NCBI RefSeq assembly: GCF_023078275.1
Contig: NC_062981.1
Span: 20,328,846-20,392,845 of the forward strand
Direction of reading: 5' to 3'
Origin: Leguminivora glycinivorella
Taxonomy: Eukaryota > Arthropoda > Insecta > Lepidoptera > Tortricidae
DNA: 64,000 nt
Positions 54,090-64,000 of the stretch are shown piece after piece (positions within the stretch are counted from its first letter, which is position 1; the number at the start of each line of letters is the position of its first letter). Both the position numbers and the translations under genes were made by a program. Under the pieces are notes generated by a model. That model made no database searches. It had not been told where the DNA came from and saw nothing but the letters and a program-made list of their open reading frames with translations.

Positions 54090-54620
54090 TGATTTGATTC
54101 AGTTAGGAAGTCGAACATTACTTGTTCTTACTTAGGGACGGGAGGGATGGTCAGGATATGCAATAAGCCTATGGAAGGCATCGTACTTATGAATGTTAAA
54201 ACCAGGGCCCGTAACTTTCATGCCGATGACATAAATTTGACGTCACGCTGCATATAGGTGATTCAAGAGTTTTATTTAATAATTAATCATTATTCATCAA
54301 TCATTTTAATCATGACTTCAATACTAATCTATTCATACGTAAAATAATTTTTAATACCTACTTGATACGTGAATAGTAAATTAAATTATTTGTTTATTTT
54401 TATACATACCTTTTATTAAATAATTTTGTTACCATATTTCAATAAATTATAAAAACAAAACAAAATTGTTTCCTTTTCGTTTCACGTATCAAGTAGGTAT
54501 TAATTATTTCACGTATGAGTAGCTCACTTTTGAAGTCATTTGTACATGATTAAATTGATTGATGAATAATGATTAATTATTACAATAAAATTATTTGAAT
54601 CATCCTATATGCAGCGTGAC

Positions 54621-55829
54621 TAGGGTTTCTGCTCGAGAGTCTCGAACTCGAGACTTCTCGAGACTTTCGGCTTCATTCGAGACGAGAAAAAAATGACAGG
54701 TACTCGAGACGTCTCGAGGCCCGAATGTAAAGTACGACCTGAAGTGAAATGCAACTTTTTACCTTCTGCCCGGTCTCATCGCGAGGCGGTGGGGACGGTG
54801 TCGAACGGCGGTCATAAATTATAACGAGATAAAGCGATCTAACCTCTCATTCCAACGTAAGCTGGCAGCGACTTTGGCTAGTTTTGACAGCCTCATGTTA
54901 TTTAAAAGCAATTCGTCATTACAAAAAAGTCAGCGCGTTTATGTATCTTGGGTCATTGATAACCTGCGAAGAGTGCTATGGCTAACTTCGACAAGATTTG
55001 GAAGAACAGAGGAATCCGACGTCAAAATAAAGTGCGATTATTTCAATAATCTCGATATTTATGTACTTATACTACTTATGGACTTGGACCCCGAAAAGTT
55101 TTGATGTGGCTAAGATTGACGCTATTGAGATGTGGTGCTGGCGAAGACTGCTACGAGTATAACTTGAAAAGCTAGAAGAACTAACAAACATCTCTATTTT
55201 GCAAGAACTGAATATCACCACACGGCTCTCTAAAATATGCCAAGAGCGACCCTCAGATTTTTCGGACACATTATGAGAGCACCAATGCATAATATTGCGA
55301 ATTAATGGCAAACATTCTTGGGGTGGGGCTCGTAAGAGATGGTCTGACTGTGTGAAGAAATCGTGTGGCGACAGCGTATACTGTGCAGTCCACATGGCTT
55401 ATGACCGCGTTCAATGGAGACACGCTACTTGTGGTCGCGAACCTCGGCAATGAGGAAACGAGGAAGAAGAAGAAGTTATTTTAAACGTTTAATTTCAATG
55501 ACATTATGATTTAATACATGACATTTTAATTTACTTAACCCGTGCACAGGCGGGGAAGTTAAAGGATTAGGTATTATTTTCAAGATTATATTTGTAGTTT
55601 TCTTGTAAAAATTTGATTTATGTTGTTTCAAATAAGATTTTTATTGCTCTTACGCATTTTTTATGATAGTGTGGTGCAATAATAACTACTAATCATGTTG
55701 TTGTTTATTGCTTTATCAAAATTTTACCATTTATAAAAAAAGACTCGAGACTCGAGACGACTCGAGACTTTGGGCTCGAGATTTCTCGAAACTCGAGACT
55801 TCTAATAGGTCGAGAAATCAGAAACCCTA
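54621..55829. mobile_element. Inner hAT element, 1.2 kb, nested in the outer MITE
   Basis: Ends TAGGGTTTCTG and CAGAAACCCTA are flanked by an 8-bp duplication AGCGTGAC (54613-54620 and 55830-55837), which is present once in the outer element's left arm in inverse. Both subterminal regions are dense in CTCGAGACT-type repeats. It contains the LINE remnant at 54840-55480 instead of a transposase. Confidence 0.92.
54840..55480 (+). pseudogene. LINE ORF2 C-terminal remnant
   Basis: Broken frames give RFGRTEESDVKIKCDY, then DVAKIDAIEMWCWRRLLRV, then GGARKRWSDCVKK and AYDRVQWRHATCG, followed by a GAAGAAGAAG end. These follow the order of the C-terminal part of RTE/I-like LINE polymerases (after the palm, up to the GRxxxRWxD and MAxDRxxW motifs). 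Several frameshifts show it is dead. Confidence 0.75.
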
Positions 55830-55889
55830 AGCGTGACGTCAAATTGATGTCATCGGCATGAAAGTTACGGGCCCTGGTTAAAACGAATT

Positions 55890-58225
55890 CTTCTGGATTT
55901 CGAATTTTTCACGATAGCTGTAAAAAGATGTCCGTATTTTATGAACGAAATGGGTATTAATCTCTACAAAAAATAGGTAAGTACAAATACTTTTTGTCAG
56001 TTTTATAAAAAACGCGACTAAAATTACTAAAATCCTAATTCACTGTTGCTCAACCCAGTAAAATTTCACTGAGCAAAAACAAAGGAACCCTAAAACCGCG
56101 AAGCAAATAAAGATAAAAGAATAAAATAATTGTATGCCTCGCTGAAATGTAGGCGAAGCTTTACCACTTTACATTTTCCATTGCGAAACTCCAACCGCCT
56201 GATCCTGTATCCTTAACTTTAAGTGATAAAGACGAATTTGGCTTAGCAACTGCTTGAAAGGAAGTTTACCAATGGTAAATAAGAATGTGATAGGGCTGCC
56301 CATTTAGTAGAAATTGTACTAATTTGAGTTTACTTACGTGACTATGCTGGCGTGGAACGCCGTTTTACTGGCAACCCTTAAAGGGTTGTGGGTTCCTGAA
56401 ATAGAAAAAATCATATTTAATCAAATTGGGTTAGTTCATTAATAAAATATTAGTATCTAAGTATACAGGGTGGACGGCTCTCCTGTGTAAAAGTAGCACA
56501 TAATTAAGACTTGGATAGCGACACGACGGAATATACACATTGCCGGCCCTTTCTTTCAATGAAAGAAGATAACATAACATAAAAAAGAAATATTCAATTG
56601 GTTAGCCACATTTATTGTATTTTCTACCTACTGCTCACTGGTGTTTTTACTCATAAAAAATTATGATCATGATCACGACTAATAATTTTTTTTAGTATCT
56701 TGTGATCACTCAAAATAGGCGCAATGGTTGTCGACTTGCGGAAAATGCCCAATTATAACTAGTACGTTGTGAATTTTTCTCCATTTTTCAACTAAAATTC
56801 AAACCGTAAGATATTATCAATTCAGCTCATCCCATCAAATGGAACATCAAATAAAATTAATTCAGCAGAAATTCATTACATTTCACTCGGAATACGGAAC
56901 ATTTCCATTAATGGTAACCGAATCTTGAAACTAATGGGGTTATTAAAGGTAAGCCAAGAAGATAATATATGTTATAAAATGGAAATTAGTGAAATGAAAG
57001 CAAAGAGAATCGAGTATAGAGGACTACTGTCATAGTAAAATGCGTAGTCACCGTTTACGTTTAGACTGTTATCTCTCGACACAGGATTAAAACATTTGAA
57101 CATTACTTTTGACAATTTAACCCGTAAATTCAAAGTACATAAATTACAGAGTACTAAATAAAAGTTTTAAAGTACTAAATAAAAAATTATACAACTAATA
57201 TTTTTCAATAATCGAATATAAAACTTGACATAATCCACTTTGACATAAAGTGCCCACCCATGTTGAATACTAGTTCAGCATCGAGCACTAGTACTTTTAT
57301 CTTCTTCTTTGTTTTACATGTAGGTATTAAAATTGTCAAAATATATCAACTCATCTCTATGGAACAGCCGCATTTTTTTTCGCGATTTCAGCATTGGTCC
57401 CGTAATAAAAGTTGTCCATTATGACCTCAAAAGTCACTGAACAAAGTTTGGCTAGTAACACACACTTACAAAATCACCCTCGATGACTACCAAAGTTGTT
57501 ATTAAGTGTTGAATTCAGTCATTTTCTAACACAACATACATCAGCAATAATGCATAAAGCATATAAAATTATAAACTCTAAAAACACAACTCAGTTTCTC
57601 TAACCCCGATTTTATTATCATACATTAGGGTTCTCACATCTGCAAAATCTCCGCAGGTCACAGCGCTTTTCACGACCATTTTAACGCTGTCCATACTTCC
57701 TACAGTTGTCATAATTCAGAGGGTCAAGTAGGACTGGTTGGTTGAGTTGTATGTAGTGGTTTGTAGACGACCCTGACCTTCTAAATTGCGCGGACATTAC
57801 GCTCGCGAGGGACAAAAATGGCGGTGCCTAAATAAATATGCTAGCGGCCGATCGTAAAATCCGCCAGATAGTTAAGTTGCTGTGTATTTATCTGACGGTA
57901 GTAGAGATATTAAACTACATGTAGAATACTGGATGTTATTTTAGAGGCTAACTTAAGAAAAATAGGCAGAAAGAATTACATGGATATTGCGGTAATATTA
58001 ATCGAAAATAATAAATATATTTAGTTGAGATAACGTAACTAGCCGCCTTGATCAACCCTCAAGAAAACAGCTGTAAGTACCATCTTAAACACCGACAACG
58101 CATTTTTACTAAATCTGTGGTTATGTTCCTGCATCAATACCTTTGCCTCCTAGGTATATTATAAAAAAAAGTTTCAGGCCTTCAGTTTGACTTATTTAAA
58201 TTTTATTTAATAATTTGGTTATGAC
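55890..58225. other. AT-rich interval, no gene recognised
   Basis: This 2.3-kb stretch holds no frame with a domain and no clear family member. AAAGGGTTGTGGGTTCC near 56378 has no partner I could see. Confidence 0.45.
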
Positions 58226-60096
58226 ATGACTTTTAACAGATGATAAAGAAATATCCTCGAGATCAAAAATAATAGAGACTGCCACAAACTTTTACAGAAA
58301 TTTATATGCTAGAAAATACAACTCTACAAACGAATATCTACATAGAACCATGGAAGGCACGACGACTCTACATTCATCAAAACTTGACAGATTTACAAGT
58401 GAGGAAATATTTAAGAAAATAGAAAGTTTGAAGAAGGGAAAAAGTAGCGGCCCTGACAATATATCAAATGAAATTATTTTAGCAGGAAAGTATCTACTAA
58501 CGCCTTATTTAACTTCACTGTTTAACAGAATACTAGACTCGAGAGAAATACCGATCGAATGGGCAAAATCTAACATTATTTTACTGTATAAAAAAGGCGA
58601 CCCAGCGAATATTGCCAATTATAGACCTATAAGTTTACAACCGTGTCTCTATAAACTATTTGCCTCGTGCTTGGAACGCCGCATATCCAAAATCACTGAT
58701 AGATTTCAACCAATTGAACAGGCGGGTTTTAGAAAGTCCCTATCAACAATAGACAATATATACGTACTAGAACAAGTAATAGAGAAATATGTAGAGCAAA
58801 GACGTCCGTTATATTTGGCGTTCATAGACTATGCCAAAGCTTTCGACACTATATCCCATGATAGTATATGGAAAGCTCTACAAGACTGCAATACACCACT
58901 AGAAACGATAGAATTAATACAGGACATCTACAGAAAAAGCGTTAGTAGAGTGAAGCTGGACAGAATCGGTTCTGAAATAAATATTTGTAGAGGCTTGAGA
59001 CAGGGCGATCCGCTCTCACCTACACTATTTATAACGGTCTTACAGAACATCATGAAACAACTGAACTGGTCAAAGAAAGGTATATATATTAAAGGCAATT
59101 ACCTTAACAACTTGCGGTTTGCTGATGACATAGTGCTGTTTTCAGAAACGGCACTACAACTCGAGCAAATGATTAACGAACTGAACTCGGCCAGTCGTGA
59201 TATCGGTCTAGAACTAAACATCGAAAAAACCAAAATTATGTCTAACAGTATTCACAGGCTCATATACGTGGAAGACCGGCAGCTGGAATATGTCGAAAAA
59301 TATATATACTTAGGGAAACAAATATCATTCTCAAAAGACAGACACCTTGAAGAACTACACAGAAGAGTAAGCATGACGTGGAATAAATTCTGGGGACACA
59401 AAGAAGTTTTAAAATCAAACCTGCCTATAAGATTAAAAAGAAAAGTTCTAGACTCGTGCCTCTTGCCTTGTCTCTCATATGGTAGCCAAACCTGGATCTA
59501 CAACAACCACACAAAAAGGAAAATTAATTCATGCCAGAGAGCCATGGAACGAAGCATTCTTAATTTGAAACTCAAAGACAAACAACGCCATACAGAGATA
59601 AGGAACAAGACAAAAGTCATCGACGCTCTAACCCACTGCAGAAAGCTTAAATGGAGATGGGCCGGACATGTTGCACGCCACGACAGAGATAGATGGACAA
59701 AAAGAGCAACAACATGGACCGGGCCCCCCGGTAAAAGAAAGAGAGGCCACCCTCTAGAAAGATGGTCGGACGAACTTACAAAGTTTACAAACGAAGACTG
59801 GACAAAGGTAGCGCAGGATAGGAAAAAGTGGAGAGAAATGGAGGAGGCCTACACTCGTCGAGAGGTCTTTAATAATAATAAATAATAATGATGTATGAAA
59901 ATGTATATAAATAATAACATTAATAACTATTAATAAATATAAATCTGAAAAAGTAAAAAACAAAAAAAGGAATTTTGCAAAAAAAAAAAATACTTATATT
60001 ATAAAATGAAATGTTTAATGTCACATAATGTTAAATTAATGTTAATGTATAATATTATTAAAGAATTAAAAGGCTTAAATAAATAAATAAATAAAT
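58226..60096 (+). mobile_element. 5'-truncated RTE-like LINE
   Basis: The element starts inside the ORF between the endonuclease and polymerase regions, includes the full polymerase to the stop, and ends with a 200-bp AT-rich 3' UTR and (AAAT)n tail. TTATGAC at 58219-58225 and 60097-60103 is a possible 7-bp target duplication. It looks young relative to the other LINE pieces here, since the frame is intact. Confidence 0.85.
58230..59885 (+). CDS. RTE-like reverse transcriptase, 5'-truncated ORF
   Basis: The frame is open from just after a TGA at 58227. It first reads LLTDDKEISSRSKIIETAT, then the region with Met at 58350. Polymerase motifs in order: SSGPDNISNEII, LLYKKGDPANIANYRPISL, EQAGFRKSLSTIDNI, FIDYAKAFDTI (first catalytic Asp), GLRQGDPLSPTLF and FADDIVLF (catalytic DD). 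After the thumb come LKWRWAGHVAR and GKRKRGHPLERW, typical RTE C-terminal motifs. The endonuclease domain is missing, so the copy cannot move by itself. No internal stop is present. Confidence 0.92.
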   Translation, partial: LLTDDKEISSRSKIIETATNFYRNLYARKYNSTNEYLHRTMEGTTTLHSSKLDRFTSEEIFKKIESLKKGKSSGPDNISNEIILAGKYLLTPYLTSLFNRILDSREIPIEWAKSNIILLYKKGDPANIANYRPISLQPCLYKLFASCLERRISKITDRFQPIEQAGFRKSLSTIDNIYVLEQVIEKYVEQRRPLYLAFIDYAKAFDTISHDSIWKALQDCNTPLETIELIQDIYRKSVSRVKLDRIGSEINICRGLRQGDPLSPTLFITVLQNIMKQLNWSKKGIYIKGNYLNNLRFADDIVLFSETALQLEQMINELNSASRDIGLELNIEKTKIMSNSIHRLIYVEDRQLEYVEKYIYLGKQISFSKDRHLEELHRRVSMTWNKFWGHKEVLKSNLPIRLKRKVLDSCLLPCLSYGSQTWIYNNHTKRKINSCQRAMERSILNLKLKDKQRHTEIRNKTKVIDALTHCRKLKWRWAGHVARHDRDRWTKRATTWTGPPGKRKRGHPLERWSDELTKFTNEDWTKVAQDRKKWREMEEAYTRREVFNNNK

Positions 60097-60561
60097 TTAT
60101 GACGCTATAATTGACAAATAGAGCAAACAAGGGTTTTACAACTTTGTACAACCTGGCTGGTATTCGACTGAGTTCTGCCAAAACGTCAGAGAGGACGCTA
60201 CTGTCTAAAAGAACGGAAAACAGATGATGAACAGATGATTGGAGGCTGCCAATCGATCTGCAGGGAAAATGGTTGAGGAGTGCTGGCGTTGTTGGAGATT
60301 CATCGATCCAATCCGGCGGTTTGCTCGAAATATTAGGCGGAATGTATTACCGTGATGTGATTTAATGTGTAATCGGTTTTGTGCAGTAAATTCTATGATA
60401 TGGACATGGTATTTCATTGAAAGCTCTCATAAACAACTACGGAAGGTCCTGACAACGGTTCTGCTATGATACGCCCACGATATAAATATAAATACTGTGC
60501 TATAAATTTCAAAAGTCCTAATATAACATCCGCTTCGCCTGCATGCATTTTCTACGGGCGT

Positions 60562-60765
60562 ACAGTATGGCCACTCCCGCTCCCCGCTGAAAGTGCCGCC
60601 CACCCCCTATCAGCTACCGCACAGTTACCACCTGTCAAAAACGCGAACAGTCGACGTCATATTTCACTCATACAAGCATAGTACGCGTTCACCTACACGA
60701 TCTTAGACTGTGTGCTGGGAACGCACCTCTTTCATATATTTAATCGCTAGTGTCCCGTGTGGTGT
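60562..60765. repeat. Dispersed repeat, pair with 53374-53580
   Basis: The same blocks as 53374-53580 occur in the same order and orientation with about one difference in ten bases by eye. Its left part is truncated just after GGGCG. Confidence 0.7.
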
Positions 60766-61239
60766 GACATAAATGGATTCCCTATTCTCATAAAAGTTTA
60801 CTGACGTTGCGTTGCATATACAATAAGAATAAGAATAAGAATAATTTATTTAAAAAACCTTATTGCTAATTTTACATTTATGCAATTACTTATAGGCATA
60901 TAATTAACCGGGCAACTAAAATATTAAACGGGAAGTTATGTCGGGCATACAATAATATAAATTGGCTGTGTTTTAATATTGTGGCGACAAAAAAAATATA
61001 TGAGCCTCAAATATTAAGCATCATTATTATTCAAAAAACGGCAGCAAATTCCAGCAACAAAAATATTGCCGAGGAACATTAAACAATACTTTGGCGACTA
61101 AAATAATAATTGGCACCTAGTATTGTAAAGCGTAAGATTTTTAATATTTGTAGTCATATACTTAGATGTTAGCACCTAAATAATTATACTTAGCTCATCG
61201 TTTAAAGTAGTATTTAAATTGCGGAGGCAACTAAAAAAA

Positions 61240-61435
61240 TATTGGGAAGTAGGAAAATCGTTTCTTTATGGAAACGATGGTCTCATCGGAAGATCAGCGC
61301 TGGAAGTCACCATCAACACGCTGAGGTGAGGCCATTTCGTGGCACTTCATTCCTTTCTGTCTTGTTGTTATTACTTATGTGTATTTTGTCTTGCCTGTGT
61401 TCACGAATAAAGGTTTATTATATTCAAACATCGTC
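61240..61435 (+). mobile_element. Non-LTR retrotransposon 3' end
   Basis: GGAAGATCAGCGCTGGAAG, AACACGCTGAGGTGAGG and ACGAATAAAGG parallel the 17595-17790 segment in order and spacing. Confidence 0.5.
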
Positions 61436-61539
61436 TTTGCGACCCGTAAACCACGGGTAGTATTTAAATATCTCACATAATATATTTTCGAGCGAGTTGC
61501 AAGCGAGGGAACGCATACCAAATCATTTTATAACAATAC

Positions 61540-61690
61540 ACAGCAAAAAGGAGTGTATAAGCTTCTAATGGGTCGGTAAAGCACATGTGACACCCCTTGA
61601 GTTGCAGGCGTCCATACGTTACGGTGACCGCTTTCCATCAGGCCGATCGTATGCTTGTTTGCCACCGACATGGTATTAAAAAAAATTGCC
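61540..61690 (+). mobile_element. LINE 3' end (GCAGGCGTCCATAGG family)
   Basis: ACACAGCAAAAAGGAGTGTA, TTGAGTTGCAGGCGTCCATA and GTTTGCCACCGACATGG lead to an A run. It is the fourth copy of the family in this window. Confidence 0.7.
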
Positions 61691-61699
61691 ATGATAATC

Positions 61700-62440
61700 G
61701 TATAGATATATATTACAAGAGCAGAATTATTTTCTGCTAGCAAAAAGTGGGTTAGGGTTAGGTTATTTTTTTAGTAGAATATAAGTCGTACCAAATTTGC
61801 TAAGTATAGCATAATTCTTAGGTACTTTGTATGAACAAAACAACGATAGCAAAAAGGAAATGAAATACAGTCCCAGAGGCATGCATCCCCAACACACATG
61901 ACTCGCTATCAAAACACAAATAGGAAGAAGATGGACAACTTTTTACCGCCTAAATATTATGCAAACAAAAATCTACGGAAGTACTCTTAATTTAGAAGAT
62001 TATTTTGCTCATGAACATTATGCCAACATAGGATTCGATATTATAAAATCTGCGGAACGATTTATGCCAAAGCATATTCTGAGTAAGGTTTTCCTGCCAA
62101 AAAAATAATCTTTCAGAGTGATGTTAAGACTGCGTAAGGCCAGCCTTAGATTCGATAGAGTAAACGTCATGAAAAGTTAAATTAATTGTATAGACGAAGT
62201 TGCCAGCACCCCCAAACACCTAATTTCTTACCCTATAAGTATAATATTTTGTCGACCGTTATATTTTATAAGAATCCTTTTTTTTTATTAAAATGACAGC
62301 TCAGGTGATGAGTGCCGATGTATAAATTTTAAATGTACCTACTTTTTATGTTAATTTGCTATATAAATATTTTAAAAGAACTGTATATTTTATATTAATA
62401 GACAGCCGTTTTCCTATTAAACTGTATCTCTTAAATTGTT
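61700..62440. other. No feature recognised
   Basis: This is AT-rich sequence inside the possible inverted-repeat element, without supported frames. Confidence 0.4.
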
Positions 62441-63079
62441 TCCAATATAATAATTCAGTTGCCAAATAAATAGTTGGTACTCGCGTCTGAATAAACCGTA
62501 GCCATAATGACATTAAAATGCTACCTCATATTGAAATATTTTGAGGCCTTATTTTAGTCGCCAAACTATTATTTTTGATACCCATTTCTATGGTTATTTA
62601 GTCGCCCGGTTAAATACGTGCCTTACTTATATTACGTGCAGTGTTATCTACATGTTCCAGCCAGTTGAAGTTTCCACATTGTCCTATGCAACAGACAGTG
62701 ACATAGGTACCAGCTGTTATACAATAATGAACTGCCAAACTTCCCGTATGGCTAAATATTAATGTTACTTGGAAACAGTCTGCCATAGTCCTTGGGGGTC
62801 AGTTGTTACAAACTGTCTCTGTAATATGTGTTAGTTAGTTTTTAAAATATTCATTAATAAGTAATGTAATGACAATTACTTATTAATGGCTTATTTTTAT
62901 TTAGATCAGCACATAAAATGCTATCAATTGTCTGATTAAAGTCACTGATTGCCACCATCTTTGATTGTTATAAAATGGCGGGAATACAGTGACGGTTGTC
63001 CAGTGCGGACAAGTTGTAGTGAAGACGGTTTGAAAAACTTTTTGTAAATTAGTTTTTAATTGTTACTTATGTAACAAAT

Positions 63080-63890
63080 GAATAAAGTTAAAATACTTGT
63101 ATATACAGTGAACAGAAAAAATACATGGCGAATTTATATCAACGAACCCATTCGTAATCTACAAGTATGTAATGGTTTTCATCCTCAACCTGGAAATGTC
63201 AACAGTTTTTTTTTTAATATTTTTTTTTTATTCTTTTGATATGTTAGGGAGAGAGCAAAATTTTATGTTAAAAAGCCTGTTTCGCGAGTGTTTGACGTTT
63301 TTTGAACACCTAAGTGACTTGGTACGTCACCGAAATTGTATGTAGTAGCAACCGTTTGGGGGCGCTTTTCACTATTTCCATACAATTTAAGCCATAGATA
63401 AAACATTGATGAAAGCACATTAACTGCTAGAATTCAACAACATACAATCACGCCTGTATCCCATAAAGGGGTAGGAGAGAGAGGGGCTAGAATTCATAAT
63501 ATAAAATCATTAAAAGTTATTTAATTTTTGGACTTCAAATAGAAGATAGAATTAAATCAATCCAGACCTCATTTAGAAACTAAACTAAACATAATAACGT
63601 AAATAAACTATTTCGTTTGCTGAGATCTAACACTTGGGCTACCGGCTGAAATAACACAAGGGAATGCCAAAGATAATAAATATTTCAAAATCAAGAGACT
63701 AGGAATAGAGTGTGAGGAAAGATGTAATAGTTAAGTTGTATCATAATATTAGGTATGTTCTGAAATATTTTTTTATTACCGTACGTTTTTTGTAAGGAAC
63801 AGCGGGGCAAATGTAAGTGGTCCATTTTTTCCATGTTTTACAATGTTGGCAGTATTAAAGCAGTGTAGGCATGTTCAGTGGATACATCCA
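63080..63890. other. No gene recognised; one short dispersed repeat
   Basis: ACAATCACGCCTGTATCCCA near 63447 is the inverse of a phrase at 36350-36375. No other structure is supported. Confidence 0.4.
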
Positions 63891-63899
63891 GAACTCAAC

Positions 63900-64000
63900 A
63901 TCATAGTGTAATAATGGAGTGGAATTCCTTGCCGGCGGCTATATTTCCGAGCTCATATAACCCGGCAACCTTCAAATCAAGAGTGAACAGGCATCTTCTG
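63900..64000 (+). pseudogene. LINE ORF2 C-terminus, cut by window end
   Basis: The plus strand reads IMEWNSLPAAIFPSSYN then PATFKSRVNRHLL. The WNSLP...YN...FKxRVxxHL pattern is the conserved end of jockey/CR1-type reverse transcriptase ORFs. The stop and 3' tail lie beyond the window. The frame just upstream (before QHHSV) breaks up. Confidence 0.8.

Larger units (their letters stand above)
54203..55876. mobile_element. Outer hAT MITE (CAGGGCCCGTAACTTTC), interrupted
   Basis: Ends CAGGGCCCGTAACTTTCATG and its inverse CATGAAAGTTACGGGCCCTG are exact, with an 8-bp duplication GTTAAAAC at 54195-54202 and 55877-55884. The two long arms (54203-54420 and about 54440-54620 plus 55838-55876) form a foldback. 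The second hAT element sits inside the right arm. Confidence 0.92.
60890..62760. repeat. Possible inverted-repeat element with 60.9 and 62.6-kb arms
   Basis: TTAACCGGGCAACTAAAATA at 60905 is mirrored by TTTAGTCGCCCGGTTAA at 62597, and GGCGACTAAAATAAT at 61092 by ATTTTAGTCGCC at 62552. AACGGGAAGTT likewise faces AACTTCCCGT. The order is loosely consistent with old arms of one element, later invaded by LINE ends at 61240-61435 and 61540-61690. Confidence 0.4.
35425..64000 (-). other. Sequence upstream of Shaw exon 1 (5' UTR intron or flank)
   Basis: An acceptor directly precedes the start codon, so at least one 5' UTR exon should lie further right, inside this stretch or beyond the window. I could not recognise it or a promoter. 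The stretch is mostly transposons. Confidence 0.55.

Noticed and set aside
62763..63077. Possible solo LTR starting TGTTAC and ending GTAACA
   Set aside because: The short inverted ends fit, and AATAAA lies just outside, but no 4-6 bp target duplication was found and no second copy exists here.

Overview
The window is eukaryotic, AT-rich nuclear DNA and most likely comes from a moth or butterfly (Lepidoptera). Three short minus-strand exons together encode the N-terminal T1 (tetramerisation) domain of a Shaw-type (Kv3-like) voltage-gated potassium channel. Almost everything else is intron or upstream sequence packed with transposable elements. The lepidopteran call rests on the style of the repeats: tRNA-headed SINEs, non-LTR retrotransposon tails ending in (AAAT)n, (TAC)n or (ATG)n, and many GC-rich palindromic MITEs. 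It is an inference, because no species-diagnostic gene is present.

Layout of the host gene, read right to left: the start-codon exon (35214-35424), an 11-kb intron, exon 2 (24077-24194), a 21.6-kb intron, and exon 3 (2321-2515). The three exons splice in frame to 174 residues ending just before transmembrane segment S1, so the channel body lies beyond base 1. The first intron uses a GC donor. Both T1-coding exons are trailed, on their gene-downstream side, by tandem decayed copies of themselves: two extra copies of exon 1 at a 207-bp period, and two degenerate copies of exon 2.

Mobile DNA by region. 1-10 kb: LINE tails, a hAT MITE, a near-perfect 0.3-kb hairpin beside a 119-bp tandem duplication, and tRNA-bearing palindromic elements. 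10.3-14.2 kb: a 3.9-kb foldback element with arms over 1.1 kb and remnants of an uncharacterised transposon protein. 19-23 kb: a hAT element with an 8-bp target duplication, and a 1.9-kb TA-flanked element full of internal repeats. 28-34 kb: nested MITEs and SINE/LINE fragments. 35.7-38.6 kb: a foldback element interrupted by a 1.6-kb pogo-like transposon whose empty site survives in the opposite arm. 39-51 kb: a P-like element with a THAP fragment, four PIF/Harbinger-like MITEs, and tRNA-bearing elements. 53.7-55.9 kb: a hAT inserted in a hAT MITE, itself holding a LINE remnant. 58.2-60.1 kb: a 5'-truncated RTE-like LINE with an intact 3' reading frame.

The only coding features I regard as real are the Shaw exons and, as transposon genes, the RTE reverse transcriptase frame and the broken pogo, THAP and foldback remnants. 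I saw no convincing host tRNA, rRNA, CRISPR array, operon-type regulation or second host gene.
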